Counted from the first letter of the stretch, positions 37,850 through 48,285 are shown. The stretch is DNA of 64,000 nucleotides from Actinomycetes bacterium (GCA_021829645.1 JAKBPI010000006.1:1-64000); one strand, 5' to 3'. Notes: generated by a model not told the origin, from the letters alone. Translations and numbers: made by a program.

Positions 37850-38956
37850 TTATGGCAGGCCTAGACTGGCAGCGCATGCCGGCCAGGGCGTCCAGCCGCT
37901 TTGCTGGTAAAGCTTATATGCCGCTGCATCTTGGGTGGGTGGCGGTGACTGATTGGGCAACCCAGGTTCTCCCAGCCCTGACCACGTAGGAAGGCTAAAT
38001 TGGTATGCACCATAGTAACCGTTTCCGGTATTGAGAGTATATACCCCCCCGGATTCGCAGTTTCTTATACCAGCGAAGTCTTGAGCTAAGGTGGGGTTGA
38101 TGCTTGGAGGGGCGGTAGCAGGAGTAGCGGTGGTGACTACCGGTGTTTTGGCGGGTGGCGATGTCGAAGACGTCTGTGGCGTGGCCGACTTATGATTTGC
38201 AGTCTTTCTTTCGGCCGCCAGCTGTTGCCGCAGCAGTTTTTCTTCCTGTAAACGGATAAGTGCCATTTGCGCTCTCTCTTTGGCGGCTGTTTGGATGGCA
38301 ACCAACTGAACTAAGTGTCCTTTGATTCCGGATAGGAGGTGGTGCTCACTATTGAGTTCCGCTAAAACCTCGCTCCTGTCACGTTTTACTCTACTTAAAT
38401 TTATGGCTGCCAAACTTAAGTTATATTTTTCTTCATCTCGATCTGTGTTGAGTCGGCGCTTTTGTATCTGGAAAATGTTTTCTTCTGTTGAGAGTCGATT
38501 CGCAGCTATTTTGAGATAGACATTCGTAATATTAGCTTGATCAAAGTTCCCTGATAGAAGCAGCAGGAAAGTGTTGCTGTTGCCAGATGACGTATAGTCA
38601 CTTACTGCTATCTCGTAAAGTTTTTTTTGTGTGTGGGATACAAGTTTTGAATAACGAGTTATATCAACCGACAAGCTAATCAGCTTTTGCTTAATATGGT
38701 GAATATTTTGCATAGCAGCCAGGTAGCGCAGACCGATGAGGTTGGCTTGGGTATTGGCTGTTGCGATTGAAGCCGAAATTCGGTTTGCCTCAATCTGAAG
38801 TTGCGATATTGACGTACCCGATGTAGGGGGTATCGTTGTGGCCAGAAAATCTGTAGCTTGGGTTTTGACAAACGCTTTTTGAGTCTGTGCGCCTGCTCTG
38901 CCGATTAATATAGCAGTCAGTACAAGTCCTGATAGGATGGCGATTTGCCTCTTCAC
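37850..38956 (-). CDS. Secreted Rpf-like transglycosylase with coiled coil
   Basis: 368 residues from GTG 38956. A signal peptide (about 1-23, ending GRAGAQ) is followed by a long helical coiled-coil region (about 50-250), a Pro/Thr-rich linker, and a C-terminal domain of about 80 residues with FAGIRNCESGG, where Glu in CESGG is the expected catalytic residue, and YGAYQFSLPTWSGLG. This matches the lysozyme-like resuscitation-promoting-factor transglycosylase. With the coiled coil it resembles NlpC/P60-type cell-wall hydrolases in which the catalytic end has been swapped. It should cut peptidoglycan during growth or division, fitting the neighbouring FtsB-like gene. It faces the opposite way to its neighbours. 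Confidence 0.85.
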   Translation of the reverse strand: MKRQIAILSGLVLTAILIGRAGAQTQKAFVKTQATDFLATTIPPTSGTSISQLQIEANRISASIATANTQANLIGLRYLAAMQNIHHIKQKLISLSVDITRYSKLVSHTQKKLYEIAVSDYTSSGNSNTFLLLLSGNFDQANITNVYLKIAANRLSTEENIFQIQKRRLNTDRDEEKYNLSLAAINLSRVKRDRSEVLAELNSEHHLLSGIKGHLVQLVAIQTAAKERAQMALIRLQEEKLLRQQLAAERKTANHKSATPQTSSTSPPAKTPVVTTATPATAPPSINPTLAQDFAGIRNCESGGVYTLNTGNGYYGAYQFSLPTWSGLGEPGLPNQSPPPTQDAAAYKLYQQSGWTPWPACAASLGLP

Positions 38957-39373
38957 GAGAAAATATCATACTATGAATTATGCCAAACGATTACACAATA
39001 ACAATCTTTAGGGAATTTCCAACTTTCCAATGAGACACGGCGCACTTTCCCTGACTACAACTGTTCTGAGGCGCGATGTCAACCGAAAAGTCGTTTTTCT
39101 TAGCTAAACCGATCCGGAAGTTCTGTCTGCAGGAAAGCTTGTTGTGGTAAAACCCCTCTTTTCCTGGTGGTTCTCACCACCGCATTCGAATCTCGTTTGT
39201 TCTCGATTGGGAAGTCAAAATCTTTTTAGTCATTGCAGACGCCGTTTGGTTTGAAATCAAAGTACATCAAAAAGACCCATTTTCCTAAACCGAGTATGAG
39301 TAAAAATCCCAATCGTTAGACCCAATCTCAGGAAATATTTTTCCGTAAAAATCTAAGGTATAAATTAGGCGAT
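38957..39373. other. 417-bp divergent gap with a possible structured RNA
   Basis: No gene is visible. Between 39125 and 39240 the ends are complementary (GTCTGCA / TGCAGAC). Inside lie a hairpin with arms at 39130-39136 and 39160-39166 and another perfect one (39166-39181, GGTGGT-TCTC-ACCACC). The elements could fold as a closed multi-stem RNA on either strand, although adjacent helices share one or two bases. I could not match a known riboswitch. Confidence 0.35.
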
Positions 39374-40774
39374 ATGTTTAATCCTTCCGCCATTGACATA
39401 GAACAGGTCGCAGCTTTACTTGGCAGGTATCCGGAAGGTGATTTTCAGGTCGTGGTGCGCGATAGGAATAATTCTCCGGTAGTAATTAAAAACTCTCCTT
39501 TGTTGCCCGACGGAACACCTATGCCCACTCTTTTTTGGCTGGTTGGGAAAAGAGAGCGTGAGGCTGTTTCGCGTTTGGAGGCAGCAGGATATATAAAAAT
39601 GATCAATACTGCATTTCCCCCCGAAGTAATTGAAAATGATCATTTGACATATGCGCGGGAGCGGGATAAATTGTTGCCGACCGGCTATACGGGACCTCGT
39701 CCGAGTGGAGGAGTGGGCGGCTCCAGGCGCGGTGTTAAGTGCCTACACGCTCATTTGGCTGCTTATTTGGCCGGTACGGGAGACACGGTTGGAAGGTATT
39801 GTGCGCAATTGTTGACTGAAGAGCTGGATGGACCGGTAGGGGCGATAGATTGCGGATCCAATTCAACAAGGCTTCTTGTGTTGGGTTCACGCAAAGATAT
39901 GCTGACGCGCAAAATGCAGATTACGCGTTTGGGGCAAGGAGTTGACAGTACTCAGGCATTCGCGCCGAGCGCGATAGAGAGAACCATTGCCGTGCTTAGT
40001 GAGTATAGGGGTTTAATGGATTCCTTCGGGGTCGTCAAAGCAAGGGCAATCGCTACGGCTGCTGCCAGAGATGTACTCAACGCAGATGAGTTTATCAACA
40101 GAGCATCTGAAGTTCTTGGCTGCAATTTGGAAATTTTGAGTGGCGAAGAAGAAGGTAAACTCGCCTACAGTGGGGCGACCATGGGTTTACCCCCGGAAGA
40201 CGGACCTTATCTTATGGTCGACATAGGCGGTGGGTCAACAGAACTTGTGCTCGGTGACGGAAAAGATATTAAAGCACTTACCTCGCTTGCTATGGGCTGT
40301 GTCCGTATCAGTGAAAGATTTGCTTTGACAAATAATTCGTCGTTGGCAAGTGACAACACATATCACCCAGGCAGCGAAAATATTGTAGCTGCTAAAAATT
40401 ATATAAAAGACTTACTGCTTGAAGCTATTTCCCGATATCAAGAGTTTTTGAATGTCAAAGTCTTGGTGGGGGTAGCCGGAACCGTTTCTGCTCTGGCACG
40501 TATGAATCTTGGGATAATGAGCTATGACGATGCCCAAACTCATCATCACGTCTTAAGTAAAGAGTTTGTAAGTGAGATGGCAATCCAACTCTCTTTGCTT
40601 TCTGTGGAGGAGAGAGTACGGCAGTTGCATGTGGAGGCAGGTAGGGCAGATGTTATCTTAGGGGGAGTACTGATTTTGGAGCAAGTAATGGAGATCCTGC
40701 GTCAGGATAAAATAACGGTGTCAGAAACAGATATTTTAGATGGCGTCGCACTTTCCTTGATTCATGAGACCTAA
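39374..40774 (+). CDS. ppx: DUF501 domain fused to Ppx/GppA exopolyphosphatase
   Basis: 466 residues in two parts. Residues 1-145 match DUF501, with LLGRYPEGDFQVVVRD, LPDGTPMPTLFWLV and VKCLHAHLAAYLAGTGD. From about 155 on it is a Ppx/GppA phosphatase of the actin/ASKHA fold: GAIDCGSNSTRLLVL (phosphate 1), ATAAARD, SGEEEGKLAY, DIGGGSTEL (phosphate 2) and VGVAGTVSALA. Ppx/GppA enzymes break down polyphosphate and guanosine pentaphosphate. In most actinobacteria these are two adjacent genes; here there is no stop between them. The start at ATG 39374 has only a weak AGG. It ends the eno-ftsB neighbourhood. Confidence 0.9.
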   Translation: MFNPSAIDIEQVAALLGRYPEGDFQVVVRDRNNSPVVIKNSPLLPDGTPMPTLFWLVGKREREAVSRLEAAGYIKMINTAFPPEVIENDHLTYARERDKLLPTGYTGPRPSGGVGGSRRGVKCLHAHLAAYLAGTGDTVGRYCAQLLTEELDGPVGAIDCGSNSTRLLVLGSRKDMLTRKMQITRLGQGVDSTQAFAPSAIERTIAVLSEYRGLMDSFGVVKARAIATAAARDVLNADEFINRASEVLGCNLEILSGEEEGKLAYSGATMGLPPEDGPYLMVDIGGGSTELVLGDGKDIKALTSLAMGCVRISERFALTNNSSLASDNTYHPGSENIVAAKNYIKDLLLEAISRYQEFLNVKVLVGVAGTVSALARMNLGIMSYDDAQTHHHVLSKEFVSEMAIQLSLLSVEERVRQLHVEAGRADVILGGVLILEQVMEILRQDKITVSETDILDGVALSLIHET

Positions 40775-40817
40775 TAAAATATTTCTCCAAACACCTCCCC
40801 GGAACACTTGCAATCGC

Positions 40818-40823
40818 TACAAT
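40818..40823 (+). promoter_or_regulatory. -10 box for the leu leader transcript
   Basis: TACAAT ends 5 bases before the first ATG of the leader peptide, so the transcript would begin at or next to that ATG (leaderless). No clear -35 is seen. Confidence 0.35.
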
Positions 40824-40828
40824 AGAAA

Positions 40829-40873
40829 ATGATGGTTATATATACAGCAGTCACCAACCTACTACTGATATAG
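40829..40873 (+). CDS. leu operon leader peptide
   Basis: A 14-codon frame beginning ATG ATG and encoding MMVIYTAVTNLLLI, then TAG. It contains Val, Ile, Val, three consecutive Leu codons (CTA CTA CTG) and a final Ile just before the stop. It is followed immediately by a strong hairpin and then a factor-independent terminator, upstream of leuA. This is the expected layout of a ribosome-sensed attenuator responding to leucine and perhaps the other branched-chain amino acids. No Shine-Dalgarno site is seen, which fits a leaderless mRNA. Confidence 0.8.
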   Translation: MMVIYTAVTNLLLI

Positions 40874-40895
40874 CGACAAAGTTACTTTGTCGCTA
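40871..40895 (+). promoter_or_regulatory. Attenuator stem 1 (pause hairpin)
   Basis: Perfect 11-base arms around a TTA loop (AGCGACAAAG pairs with CTTTGTCGCT). Its left arm contains the leader stop codon, so a ribosome stalled on the Leu codons would cover or disrupt it. Confidence 0.65.
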
Positions 40896-40925
40896 CCTCC
40901 TGTGCATTCAGCCAGGGGGTTTTTT
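40895..40925 (+). terminator. Leader (attenuator) terminator of leuA
   Basis: ACCTCCTG pairs with CAGGGGGT (8 pairs, one G-U) over a 10-base loop, followed directly by six T. A classic factor-independent terminator about 110 bases before the leuA ATG. I could not draw a clean competing antiterminator by eye. Confidence 0.75.
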
Positions 40926-40976
40926 CAATTAAAAAGGGTTTTTGATAGATGAAGATACTTATTGCGGACGAGGTGA

Positions 40977-42722
<1,746 letters not shown>

Positions 42723-42751
42723 AAAATGTGATTTAGAGAAAGTGATTTTTT

Positions 42752-43357
42752 ATGAAGCCGGTCGTATTTGTGACGGGGAAAGCTCTTCCCTTGGAACGTT
42801 CTGATGTGGATACCGATCAAATCATACCGAGTGAATGGTTGAAAAGGGTGGAGAGAACCGGCTTCGGAGCCGGACTCTTTTCAGAGTGGCGAGACAATCC
42901 AGATTTTGTCTTGAATCAACCTCAATTTCAAGGAGCTAACATACTTTTAGCTGGCAGGAATTTTGGGACGGGATCATCCAGAGAGCATGCGGTTTGGGCT
43001 CTTGCGGACTATGGATTCCAGGCAGTAATAAGTTCTAAGATAGCCGATATTTTTAAGAACAACTCGACCAGATCCGGTCTGGTACCGGTTGAAGTAGCAG
43101 AAGACACCGCTGTGTTTTTGTTTCAAAGCGTGCTAAGTAACCCGGAGTTGGAAATCACCGTCGATGTTGAAAAGCGTCTTGTGGAAATTCCAAATCTTGG
43201 CTATGAAGCACCTTTTTCTCTGGACGAAGCAGCTCAAAAAAGACTTTTGTTAGGACTGGACGATATAGGTGCCACCCTGGAGTTCGAACAGGATATTGCG
43301 GCGTTCGAAAAGAGCAGACCAGAATGGCTACCAACGACGGGAGTAGGTAAAGTTTGA
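42752..43357 (+). CDS. leuD: 3-isopropylmalate dehydratase small subunit
   Basis: 201 residues, the usual LeuD size. It shows DVDTDQIIPSEWLK near the N-terminus, the conserved GRNFGTGSSREHAVWAL swivelling-domain loop that closes the substrate site, and SSKIADIFKNNSTRSGLVP. It pairs with LeuC, whose gene lies on the opposite strand 25 bases further on. Together they isomerise 2- to 3-isopropylmalate, and also citramalate in the pyruvate route to isoleucine. It ends in a short hairpin region. Confidence 0.95.
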   Translation: MKPVVFVTGKALPLERSDVDTDQIIPSEWLKRVERTGFGAGLFSEWRDNPDFVLNQPQFQGANILLAGRNFGTGSSREHAVWALADYGFQAVISSKIADIFKNNSTRSGLVPVEVAEDTAVFLFQSVLSNPELEITVDVEKRLVEIPNLGYEAPFSLDEAAQKRLLLGLDDIGATLEFEQDIAAFEKSRPEWLPTTGVGKV

Positions 43358-43360
43358 GTA

Positions 43361-43377
43361 GCCCGCTTAATGCGGGT
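43361..43377. terminator. Shared hairpin between convergent leuD and leuC
   Basis: CCCGC and GCGGG (five perfect pairs plus a G-U) around TTAAT in the 25-base gap between the two convergent stops. GC-rich, so it may terminate in both directions, though no T-run follows. Confidence 0.5.
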
Positions 43378-43382
43378 GCGCA

Positions 43383-44786
43383 TCAGATATTTTTGGGTTC
43401 CTCGAAATGACCGACTATAGCAGTTGCTGCCGCTATTGCCGGCGAAACAAGGTGTGTCCTACCCCCGCGACCCTGTCTGCCTTCAAAATTGCGATTTGAG
43501 GTAGAAGCACAACGCTCACCCGGAGATAGAGTATCGGGATTCATGCCGAGACACATAGAGCAGCCGGCTTCGCGCCACTCAAATCCGGCGGCAGTGAAGA
43601 TTCTATCCAGTCCCTCTTTTTCCGCTTCGGCTTTTACTCTCATGGATCCGGGTACGACAAGTGCCCTGATATCTTTTGCTACGTGGTGTCCTTCTACTAC
43701 CGAGGCGGCTAAGCGGAGGTCTTCGATACGCGAGTTGGTGCAGGATCCTATAAATACGGTATCAACTTTTATGTCTTTGATCAATGTACCTGGTCGCAGC
43801 GCCATGTATTCCAAGGCTCTTCGTGCAGCTTCTCTCTCATGTTCATCTGAGATGGAGTCGGGATCGGGTATGCAACCGTCGATTGTCGTTACCTGACCCG
43901 GATTTGTGCCCCAAGTTACACCGGGTTTGATGTGGGTGGCGTCTATGGTAATCGTTTTGTCAAAGCTGGCGTCTTGATCGGTTTGCAATCCCCGCCAGTA
44001 TTCTACGGCTTCGTCAAAAAGTTTGCCTTTAGGTGCGTAAGGTCTTCCCTCTAAGTAGGCAAAAGTTGTTTCATCGGGGGCAATCATGCCGGCTCGTGCG
44101 CCGCCTTCAATGGACATATTGCATACAGTGAGGCGTCCTTCCATAGACAAAGCCCTAATAGCGGAGCCTCTATATTCTATAACGTGACCTATGCCGCCAC
44201 CGGTTCCAAGTCTGCCTATGATAGCCAAAACAATGTCTTTGGCCGTTATGCCTTCCGGAAGCGTCCCCTCCACTTCAACGGCCATGGTTTTTGGACGTTT
44301 TTGCGTAATTGTCTGCGTGGCCAAAACGTGTTCGACCTCAGATGTACCGATTCCAAATGCCAACGAGCCAAATGCTCCGTGGGTGGAAGTATGGCTGTCG
44401 CCACAGACTATTGTCATACCGGGTTGGGTAAGTCCTTGTTCCGGCCCTATAACGTGTACGATACCTTGATTTTTGTCCCTCATCGGAAAATAGCGAATAC
44501 CGAATTCCTCGCAATTTTTTGCCAAGGTTTCCAACTGCAGTCTTGCTATAGGATCTTTGATTTCTTTATCTGTGTCTGTCGTCGGAACGTTATGGTCAGC
44601 GGTTGCTATCGTCAGGTCCGGTCTATGTACTTTTCGTGAAGTGTTGCGCAAACCTGCAAAAGCCTGAGGAGATGTCACCTCATGGATTAAATGCATGTCA
44701 ATAAAGATAATTTCGTTATCACCTGGTTTTTCAGCAGGCACGACTACGTGAGATTTCCAAATTTTTTCCGAAAGAGTAAGACCCAT
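43383..44786 (-). CDS. leuC: 3-isopropylmalate dehydratase large subunit
   Basis: 467 residues of an aconitase-type [4Fe-4S] enzyme. Cluster ligands are in [14 protein letters not shown] and the [10 protein letters not shown] pair; [14 protein letters not shown] and [13 protein letters not shown] are further signatures. ATG 44786 has GAGGAAA at the right distance. It works with LeuD, but leuC lies on the opposite strand, convergent with leuD instead of just upstream of it. It follows greA by 136 bases with a probable terminator between, so it has its own promoter. Stoichiometry with LeuD then depends on two separate controls. Confidence 0.95.
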   Translation of the reverse strand: MGLTLSEKIWKSHVVVPAEKPGDNEIIFIDMHLIHEVTSPQAFAGLRNTSRKVHRPDLTIATADHNVPTTDTDKEIKDPIARLQLETLAKNCEEFGIRYFPMRDKNQGIVHVIGPEQGLTQPGMTIVCGDSHTSTHGAFGSLAFGIGTSEVEHVLATQTITQKRPKTMAVEVEGTLPEGITAKDIVLAIIGRLGTGGGIGHVIEYRGSAIRALSMEGRLTVCNMSIEGGARAGMIAPDETTFAYLEGRPYAPKGKLFDEAVEYWRGLQTDQDASFDKTITIDATHIKPGVTWGTNPGQVTTIDGCIPDPDSISDEHEREAARRALEYMALRPGTLIKDIKVDTVFIGSCTNSRIEDLRLAASVVEGHHVAKDIRALVVPGSMRVKAEAEKEGLDRIFTAAGFEWREAGCSMCLGMNPDTLSPGERCASTSNRNFEGRQGRGGRTHLVSPAIAAATAIVGHFEEPKNI

Positions 44787-44881
44787 ATTTTCCTCACTGG
44801 TTCTTGGTATATAAACATATAGTTTATTGGATATCGATTGTGGTTATTTCTTTAACTAAGTTTTATTTACTTCAGATATCG

Positions 44882-44919
44882 AAAAGAAAGATTTCCGTAA
44901 GGGGAAAGCATTTTCTTTT
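44882..44919 (-). terminator. greA terminator
   Basis: A long imperfect hairpin on the minus strand: eight A/G-rich pairs (44882-44889 with 44912-44919), an internal loop, and TTTCC/GGAAA at the tip. It starts just past the greA stop, and its 3' arm ends in a T-rich TTTCTTTT. It separates greA from leuC. Confidence 0.5.
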
Positions 44920-44922
44920 ATG

Positions 44923-45390
44923 TTATTCGATATTGAGAATGATTACTTTTATTTCACCGTTGGGAGCCATGTAGGATACGTGTTCGTTGACAGACCGACC
45001 TAAAAGGACTTTACCCAAAGGAGAATTTGGTGACAAAACGGTAAGGCCGTCACGCTTTTCTTCTATAGAACCCACAAAGTAGCTTTCTTCTTCGCCGTCG
45101 TCTTCGTAGCGGATGCTTACTACGGTGCCTATTTCGACTGTGGTAGGTTTGTCGTCACTTTTTTCTACAACTTCTGCGTCCTCCAGCATGGCTTGTAGCT
45201 GACGTATTCTGGCTTCCATTTTTCCTTGAGCATCTTTTGCGGCGTGGTAGTCGCCATTTTCCGATAGGTCACCCAAAGCTCTGGCAGCTTCGATTTGCTT
45301 GGCGATTTCGATTCTGCCTCTGGTGGTTAAATCCTCCAGTTCGGACGACAATCTATCGTATGTCTCTTGTGTCAGTTGTGTCGTTGGCAT
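44923..45390 (-). CDS. greA: Transcription elongation factor GreA
   Basis: 155 residues with an N-terminal antiparallel coiled coil (about 10-80), including ARALGDLSENGDYHAAKDAQG with the acidic tip that reaches the polymerase active site, and a C-terminal globular domain with LSPNSPLGKVLLGR. It rescues backtracked RNA polymerase by stimulating transcript cleavage. ATG 45390 is the normal start. It lies between the DUF1707 gene and leuC on the minus strand. Confidence 0.95.
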   Translation of the reverse strand: MPTTQLTQETYDRLSSELEDLTTRGRIEIAKQIEAARALGDLSENGDYHAAKDAQGKMEARIRQLQAMLEDAEVVEKSDDKPTTVEIGTVVSIRYEDDGEEESYFVGSIEEKRDGLTVLSPNSPLGKVLLGRSVNEHVSYMAPNGEIKVIILNIE

Positions 45391-45454
45391 GTGTCTACCC
45401 GTCTGTTTTGTAGAGAGTTATTTAAGTTGTACACTTTTCGTTATGTATTCCGCT

Positions 45455-45484
45455 GTAGGTTGGTATCGGAAGTATCAACCTTAC
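45455..45484. terminator. Hairpin between DUF1707 gene and greA
   Basis: Nine-base arms with one G-U pair (AGGTTG.. / ..CAACCT) around a seven-base loop. There is no T-run. It could terminate the DUF1707 transcript or be part of the greA leader. Confidence 0.3.
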
Positions 45485-45578
45485 GGGTCAAATATTTTTA
45501 TAAACGATTCAATGTATTTTATATGCTACTAAAGATTTATGAAGAGTCTTTGGAGTTTTTTGCTCGTGTGGACGAAAT

Positions 45579-46034
45579 CTACTTGAGCTTTCTCAAGAAG
45601 ATAATTGTAATAATAACGGCTGCTATCACAAGACTTCCAAACGCTCTGGAGAGCATGGGACCCGGAGTCATTGAGGCTATCATGAAGTAAGCTACAAAAG
45701 ACAACAACATGGCAACTTTGACATTTTTATGTCTCAGTTGCCTGTCTTGTCTCCAAGCCTCTAACTCGTCATCACTTAGTTGAGTATCACTAAAATCCAT
45801 TATTTCTGCGTCATGAGTTTTGACAAGAGAGGCAGTGGGGTCGTCGGGTAGGTCGATACAGAGATCCTGAAGTTCTCCAAGAGTTTTGGCCGTAACGGCC
45901 TTTTGTACTCTTTCGCTTAACTCATCTAGACTGATACGCCCTTCTCTCGAACATACTTTGAGATGATCAATAACTTCGTCACGTTCCTGATCGGAAGCCC
46001 TTAAATGACGTTGTTCATCTGTAAGGAAGTTCAT
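45579..46034 (-). CDS. DUF1707 domain membrane protein
   Basis: 151 residues. The N-terminal 55 match DUF1707, an actinobacterial module (LRASDQERDEVIDHLK, GRISLDELSERVQKA, ELQDLCIDLPDD), followed by an acidic linker and two membrane helices (about 106-125 and 129-148) ending in a short basic tail. The domain is often attached to membrane or signalling proteins; its role is not established. ATG 46034. The domain supports an actinobacterial origin for the window. Confidence 0.85.
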   Translation of the reverse strand: MNFLTDEQRHLRASDQERDEVIDHLKVCSREGRISLDELSERVQKAVTAKTLGELQDLCIDLPDDPTASLVKTHDAEIMDFSDTQLSDDELEAWRQDRQLRHKNVKVAMLLSFVAYFMIASMTPGPMLSRAFGSLVIAAVIITIIFLRKLK

Positions 46035-46203
46035 AAATTATATTGTCCCATAAAAAGTCTGAAAATAAAAGGTCGGGAAGGATGAAATCAGTACAGATCC
46101 TCAAGGCTTTCAGCAAAATACAGATTTTTACCATAAAAACACCAATATTTTCCGATTATGAGGCCTGAAATATTAGTATGTAAAGAGAAGAGAAAGAGAA
46201 TTA

Positions 46204-47223
46204 ATGAGTAACTACAAAATAGCCGTTATAGGCGGTGACGGAATAGGTCCGGAAGTAACAAACGAAGCTTTGAAAGCCGTGAGGGCTGCAGGTGTCAGCT
46301 TTGAAGCCACTGATTTTGAGCTTGGAGCCAAACATTATGTTACTACCGGTGAAGTTTTGTCAGACGAGACACTAGAGTCTTTGAAGAAATTTGACGCAAT
46401 TCTACTCGGAGCAATAGGCCCTGCCATAGGATCTAAGGAAGTGCCTCCGGGGATTTTGGAGCGGGGACTCTTGCTTAAATTGCGGTTTGCATTAGATTTG
46501 TACATCAACTTACGTCCATTTTCCGGCACCAAGTCCTCTCTGTCCAACGGCAATCAATTGTATGTGGTCAGAGAAAATACGGAAGGCCCTTACGCAGGCG
46601 AAGGCGGTCAGTTGCGCCCCGGCACCCCTTTTGAAGTGGCTACCCAAGGTTCTGTGAACACATATCACGGGGTGGCAAGATGTATAAGATTTGCTTTTGA
46701 ACTCGCCAGAGACACTGAAAGAAAACATTTAACACTCGTTCACAAAACCAATGTTTTGGTATATGCGGGAAGTCTTTGGGAACGTATTTTTGAAGAGACT
46801 TCAAAAGAATTTACCGACGTGGAAACGTCTTACTCTCACGTGGATGCTGCAACGATTTATCTGGTGAATGATCCAAGCCGTTTTGACGTTATCGTAACGG
46901 ACAATCTTTTTGGTGACATTCTGACAGATTTAGCAGGGGCCGTTTACGGAGGTATAGGGCTAGCTGCTTCAGCCAATTTGAATCCGGTAAAAACCGGCCC
47001 TTCGCTTTTTGAACCAGTTCACGGCGCTGCTCACGACATAGCAGGTCAAAAAAAGGCAAATCCGCTGGGGGCAATTAGGTCTGCTGCTATGATGTTAAAA
47101 CACTTGGGGGAATCCGAGGCTGCAAAAAGAGTCGAAGAAGCCGTTCTTAGTGTATCTGACCAGATAGATAGTCGGGCTTGGTCTACGACCGAAATAGGGG
47201 ATGCTGTAGCGGAAAGGGTATAA
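46204..47223 (+). CDS. leuB: 3-isopropylmalate dehydrogenase
   Basis: 339 residues of the isocitrate/isopropylmalate dehydrogenase fold. Marks are GGDGIGPEV near the N-terminus, the substrate Arg in LRFALDLYINLRP and VVRENTEGPYAGEGG, NVLVYAGSLWE, VTDNLFGDILTDLAGA, and the NAD-binding FEPVHGAAHDIAGQ. It oxidises and decarboxylates 3-isopropylmalate with NAD+; in the citramalate route the same enzyme acts on 3-methylmalate. It starts at ATG 46204 after AAGAGAAAGAG. The stop is one base before the ilvE GTG, so the two are translationally coupled. Confidence 0.95.
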   Translation: MSNYKIAVIGGDGIGPEVTNEALKAVRAAGVSFEATDFELGAKHYVTTGEVLSDETLESLKKFDAILLGAIGPAIGSKEVPPGILERGLLLKLRFALDLYINLRPFSGTKSSLSNGNQLYVVRENTEGPYAGEGGQLRPGTPFEVATQGSVNTYHGVARCIRFAFELARDTERKHLTLVHKTNVLVYAGSLWERIFEETSKEFTDVETSYSHVDAATIYLVNDPSRFDVIVTDNLFGDILTDLAGAVYGGIGLAASANLNPVKTGPSLFEPVHGAAHDIAGQKKANPLGAIRSAAMMLKHLGESEAAKRVEEAVLSVSDQIDSRAWSTTEIGDAVAERV

Positions 47224-47224
47224 G

Positions 47225-48154
47225 GTGCCTATTCAACCTACCAGTAAGATATGGATGGACGGACAATTGGTGGATTGGGCCGAGGCCAAAATTCACGTCC
47301 TGACCCACTCTCTGCATTACGGAACCGCTGTATTTGAAGGCATAAGAGCGTATCCAACGGATAATGGACCGGCGATTTTTAGACTTTCAGAACATGTAAC
47401 GAGATTACTCAATTCCGCAAAACTGCTTTCCATGGACTCCCCTTATACACAGGGTGAGTTAGAAGAAGCCATTATTTTAACCGTGGCGGAGTCCGGTCTT
47501 GAAAGTGGGTATATCAGACCTATTCTCTACTTGGGCTATGGTGAGATGGGTCTCAATCCCTTGCCCTGCAAAGTCAATGCTGCGGTTGCGATGTGGCCGT
47601 GGGGTGCCTATTTAGGCGATGCGGCTATGGAGTCCGGTATATCGGTTATGGTCAGCTCTTGGGTGCGTCAAGATCCCAGGACGCTTCCCACGGCTGCCAA
47701 AGCAACAGGAATGTACATCAATTCTTCTTTAGCCAAAGTGGAAGCTCTGCGTGCAGGTTACGATGAAGCCCTGCTGTTGAACATGGAAGGCTATATTTCC
47801 GAAGGCACCGGAGAGAACATATTCATCGTAAAAGATGGGGTATTGATCACGCCGCCTTCATCAGCCGTTGGCGCTCTGCAGGGTATTACGGCAGATTCTG
47901 TCAGGATATTGGCCACTGAAATGGGCTATGAGATCGAAGAGCAACTCATTCGTCGGGCAGATGTATATTTGGCTGACGAAGCTTTTTTGACCGGTACGGC
48001 AGCGGAAATAGTGCCGATCAGAGAACTCGACAACAGAAGAATAGGCAGTGAAGTGCCCGGCAAGATCACCAAGCAATTACGCCAAGCTTATGACGCCTGT
48101 TGCCGTGGTAGCTATGGCATCCATGAAGACTGGATTACACTAGCCAAACACTAG
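47225..48154 (+). CDS. ilvE: Branched-chain amino acid aminotransferase
   Basis: 309 residues, class IV fold. It carries HYGTAVFEGIRAY, the PLP Lys in AAKATGMYINS, KVEALRAGYDEALLLN, ISEGTGENIFIV and LTGTAAEIVPI. It transfers the amino group between glutamate and the keto acids of leucine, isoleucine and valine, the last step of each pathway. GTG 47225 lies one base after the leuB stop. It ends 131 bases before cimA; the intervening DNA has no attenuator or clear terminator that I can see. Confidence 0.94.
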   Translation: MPIQPTSKIWMDGQLVDWAEAKIHVLTHSLHYGTAVFEGIRAYPTDNGPAIFRLSEHVTRLLNSAKLLSMDSPYTQGELEEAIILTVAESGLESGYIRPILYLGYGEMGLNPLPCKVNAAVAMWPWGAYLGDAAMESGISVMVSSWVRQDPRTLPTAAKATGMYINSSLAKVEALRAGYDEALLLNMEGYISEGTGENIFIVKDGVLITPPSSAVGALQGITADSVRILATEMGYEIEEQLIRRADVYLADEAFLTGTAAEIVPIRELDNRRIGSEVPGKITKQLRQAYDACCRGSYGIHEDWITLAKH

Positions 48155-48285
48155 TACTTACCTCTCTGTCACAGCGATTATTTTTTAACCCTCCCGACTC
48201 TATGAGTTGCCCTTCTTTGTCTCGGATGGGTCCGCAATATCGCTTCTGCTAAACTGGGAGTATCATCAATACGGAGATCGCAATC

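Noticed and set aside
39001-39240. c-di-AMP (ydaO) riboswitch before the Rpf-like gene
   Set aside because: An AGCTAAACCG-like fragment occurs on the opposite strand, but the GGGGAACC and GGGGUGAA cores are absent on both strands.
45367-45690. A 107-codon plus-strand frame between greA and the DUF1707 gene
   Set aside because: It overlaps both genes antisense, has no binding site and looks non-protein-like.
46082-46168. A 28-codon frame with several Ile before leuB as a second leader peptide
   Set aside because: Ile codons are scattered, GGAAGG has no spacing to its ATG, and no terminator follows.
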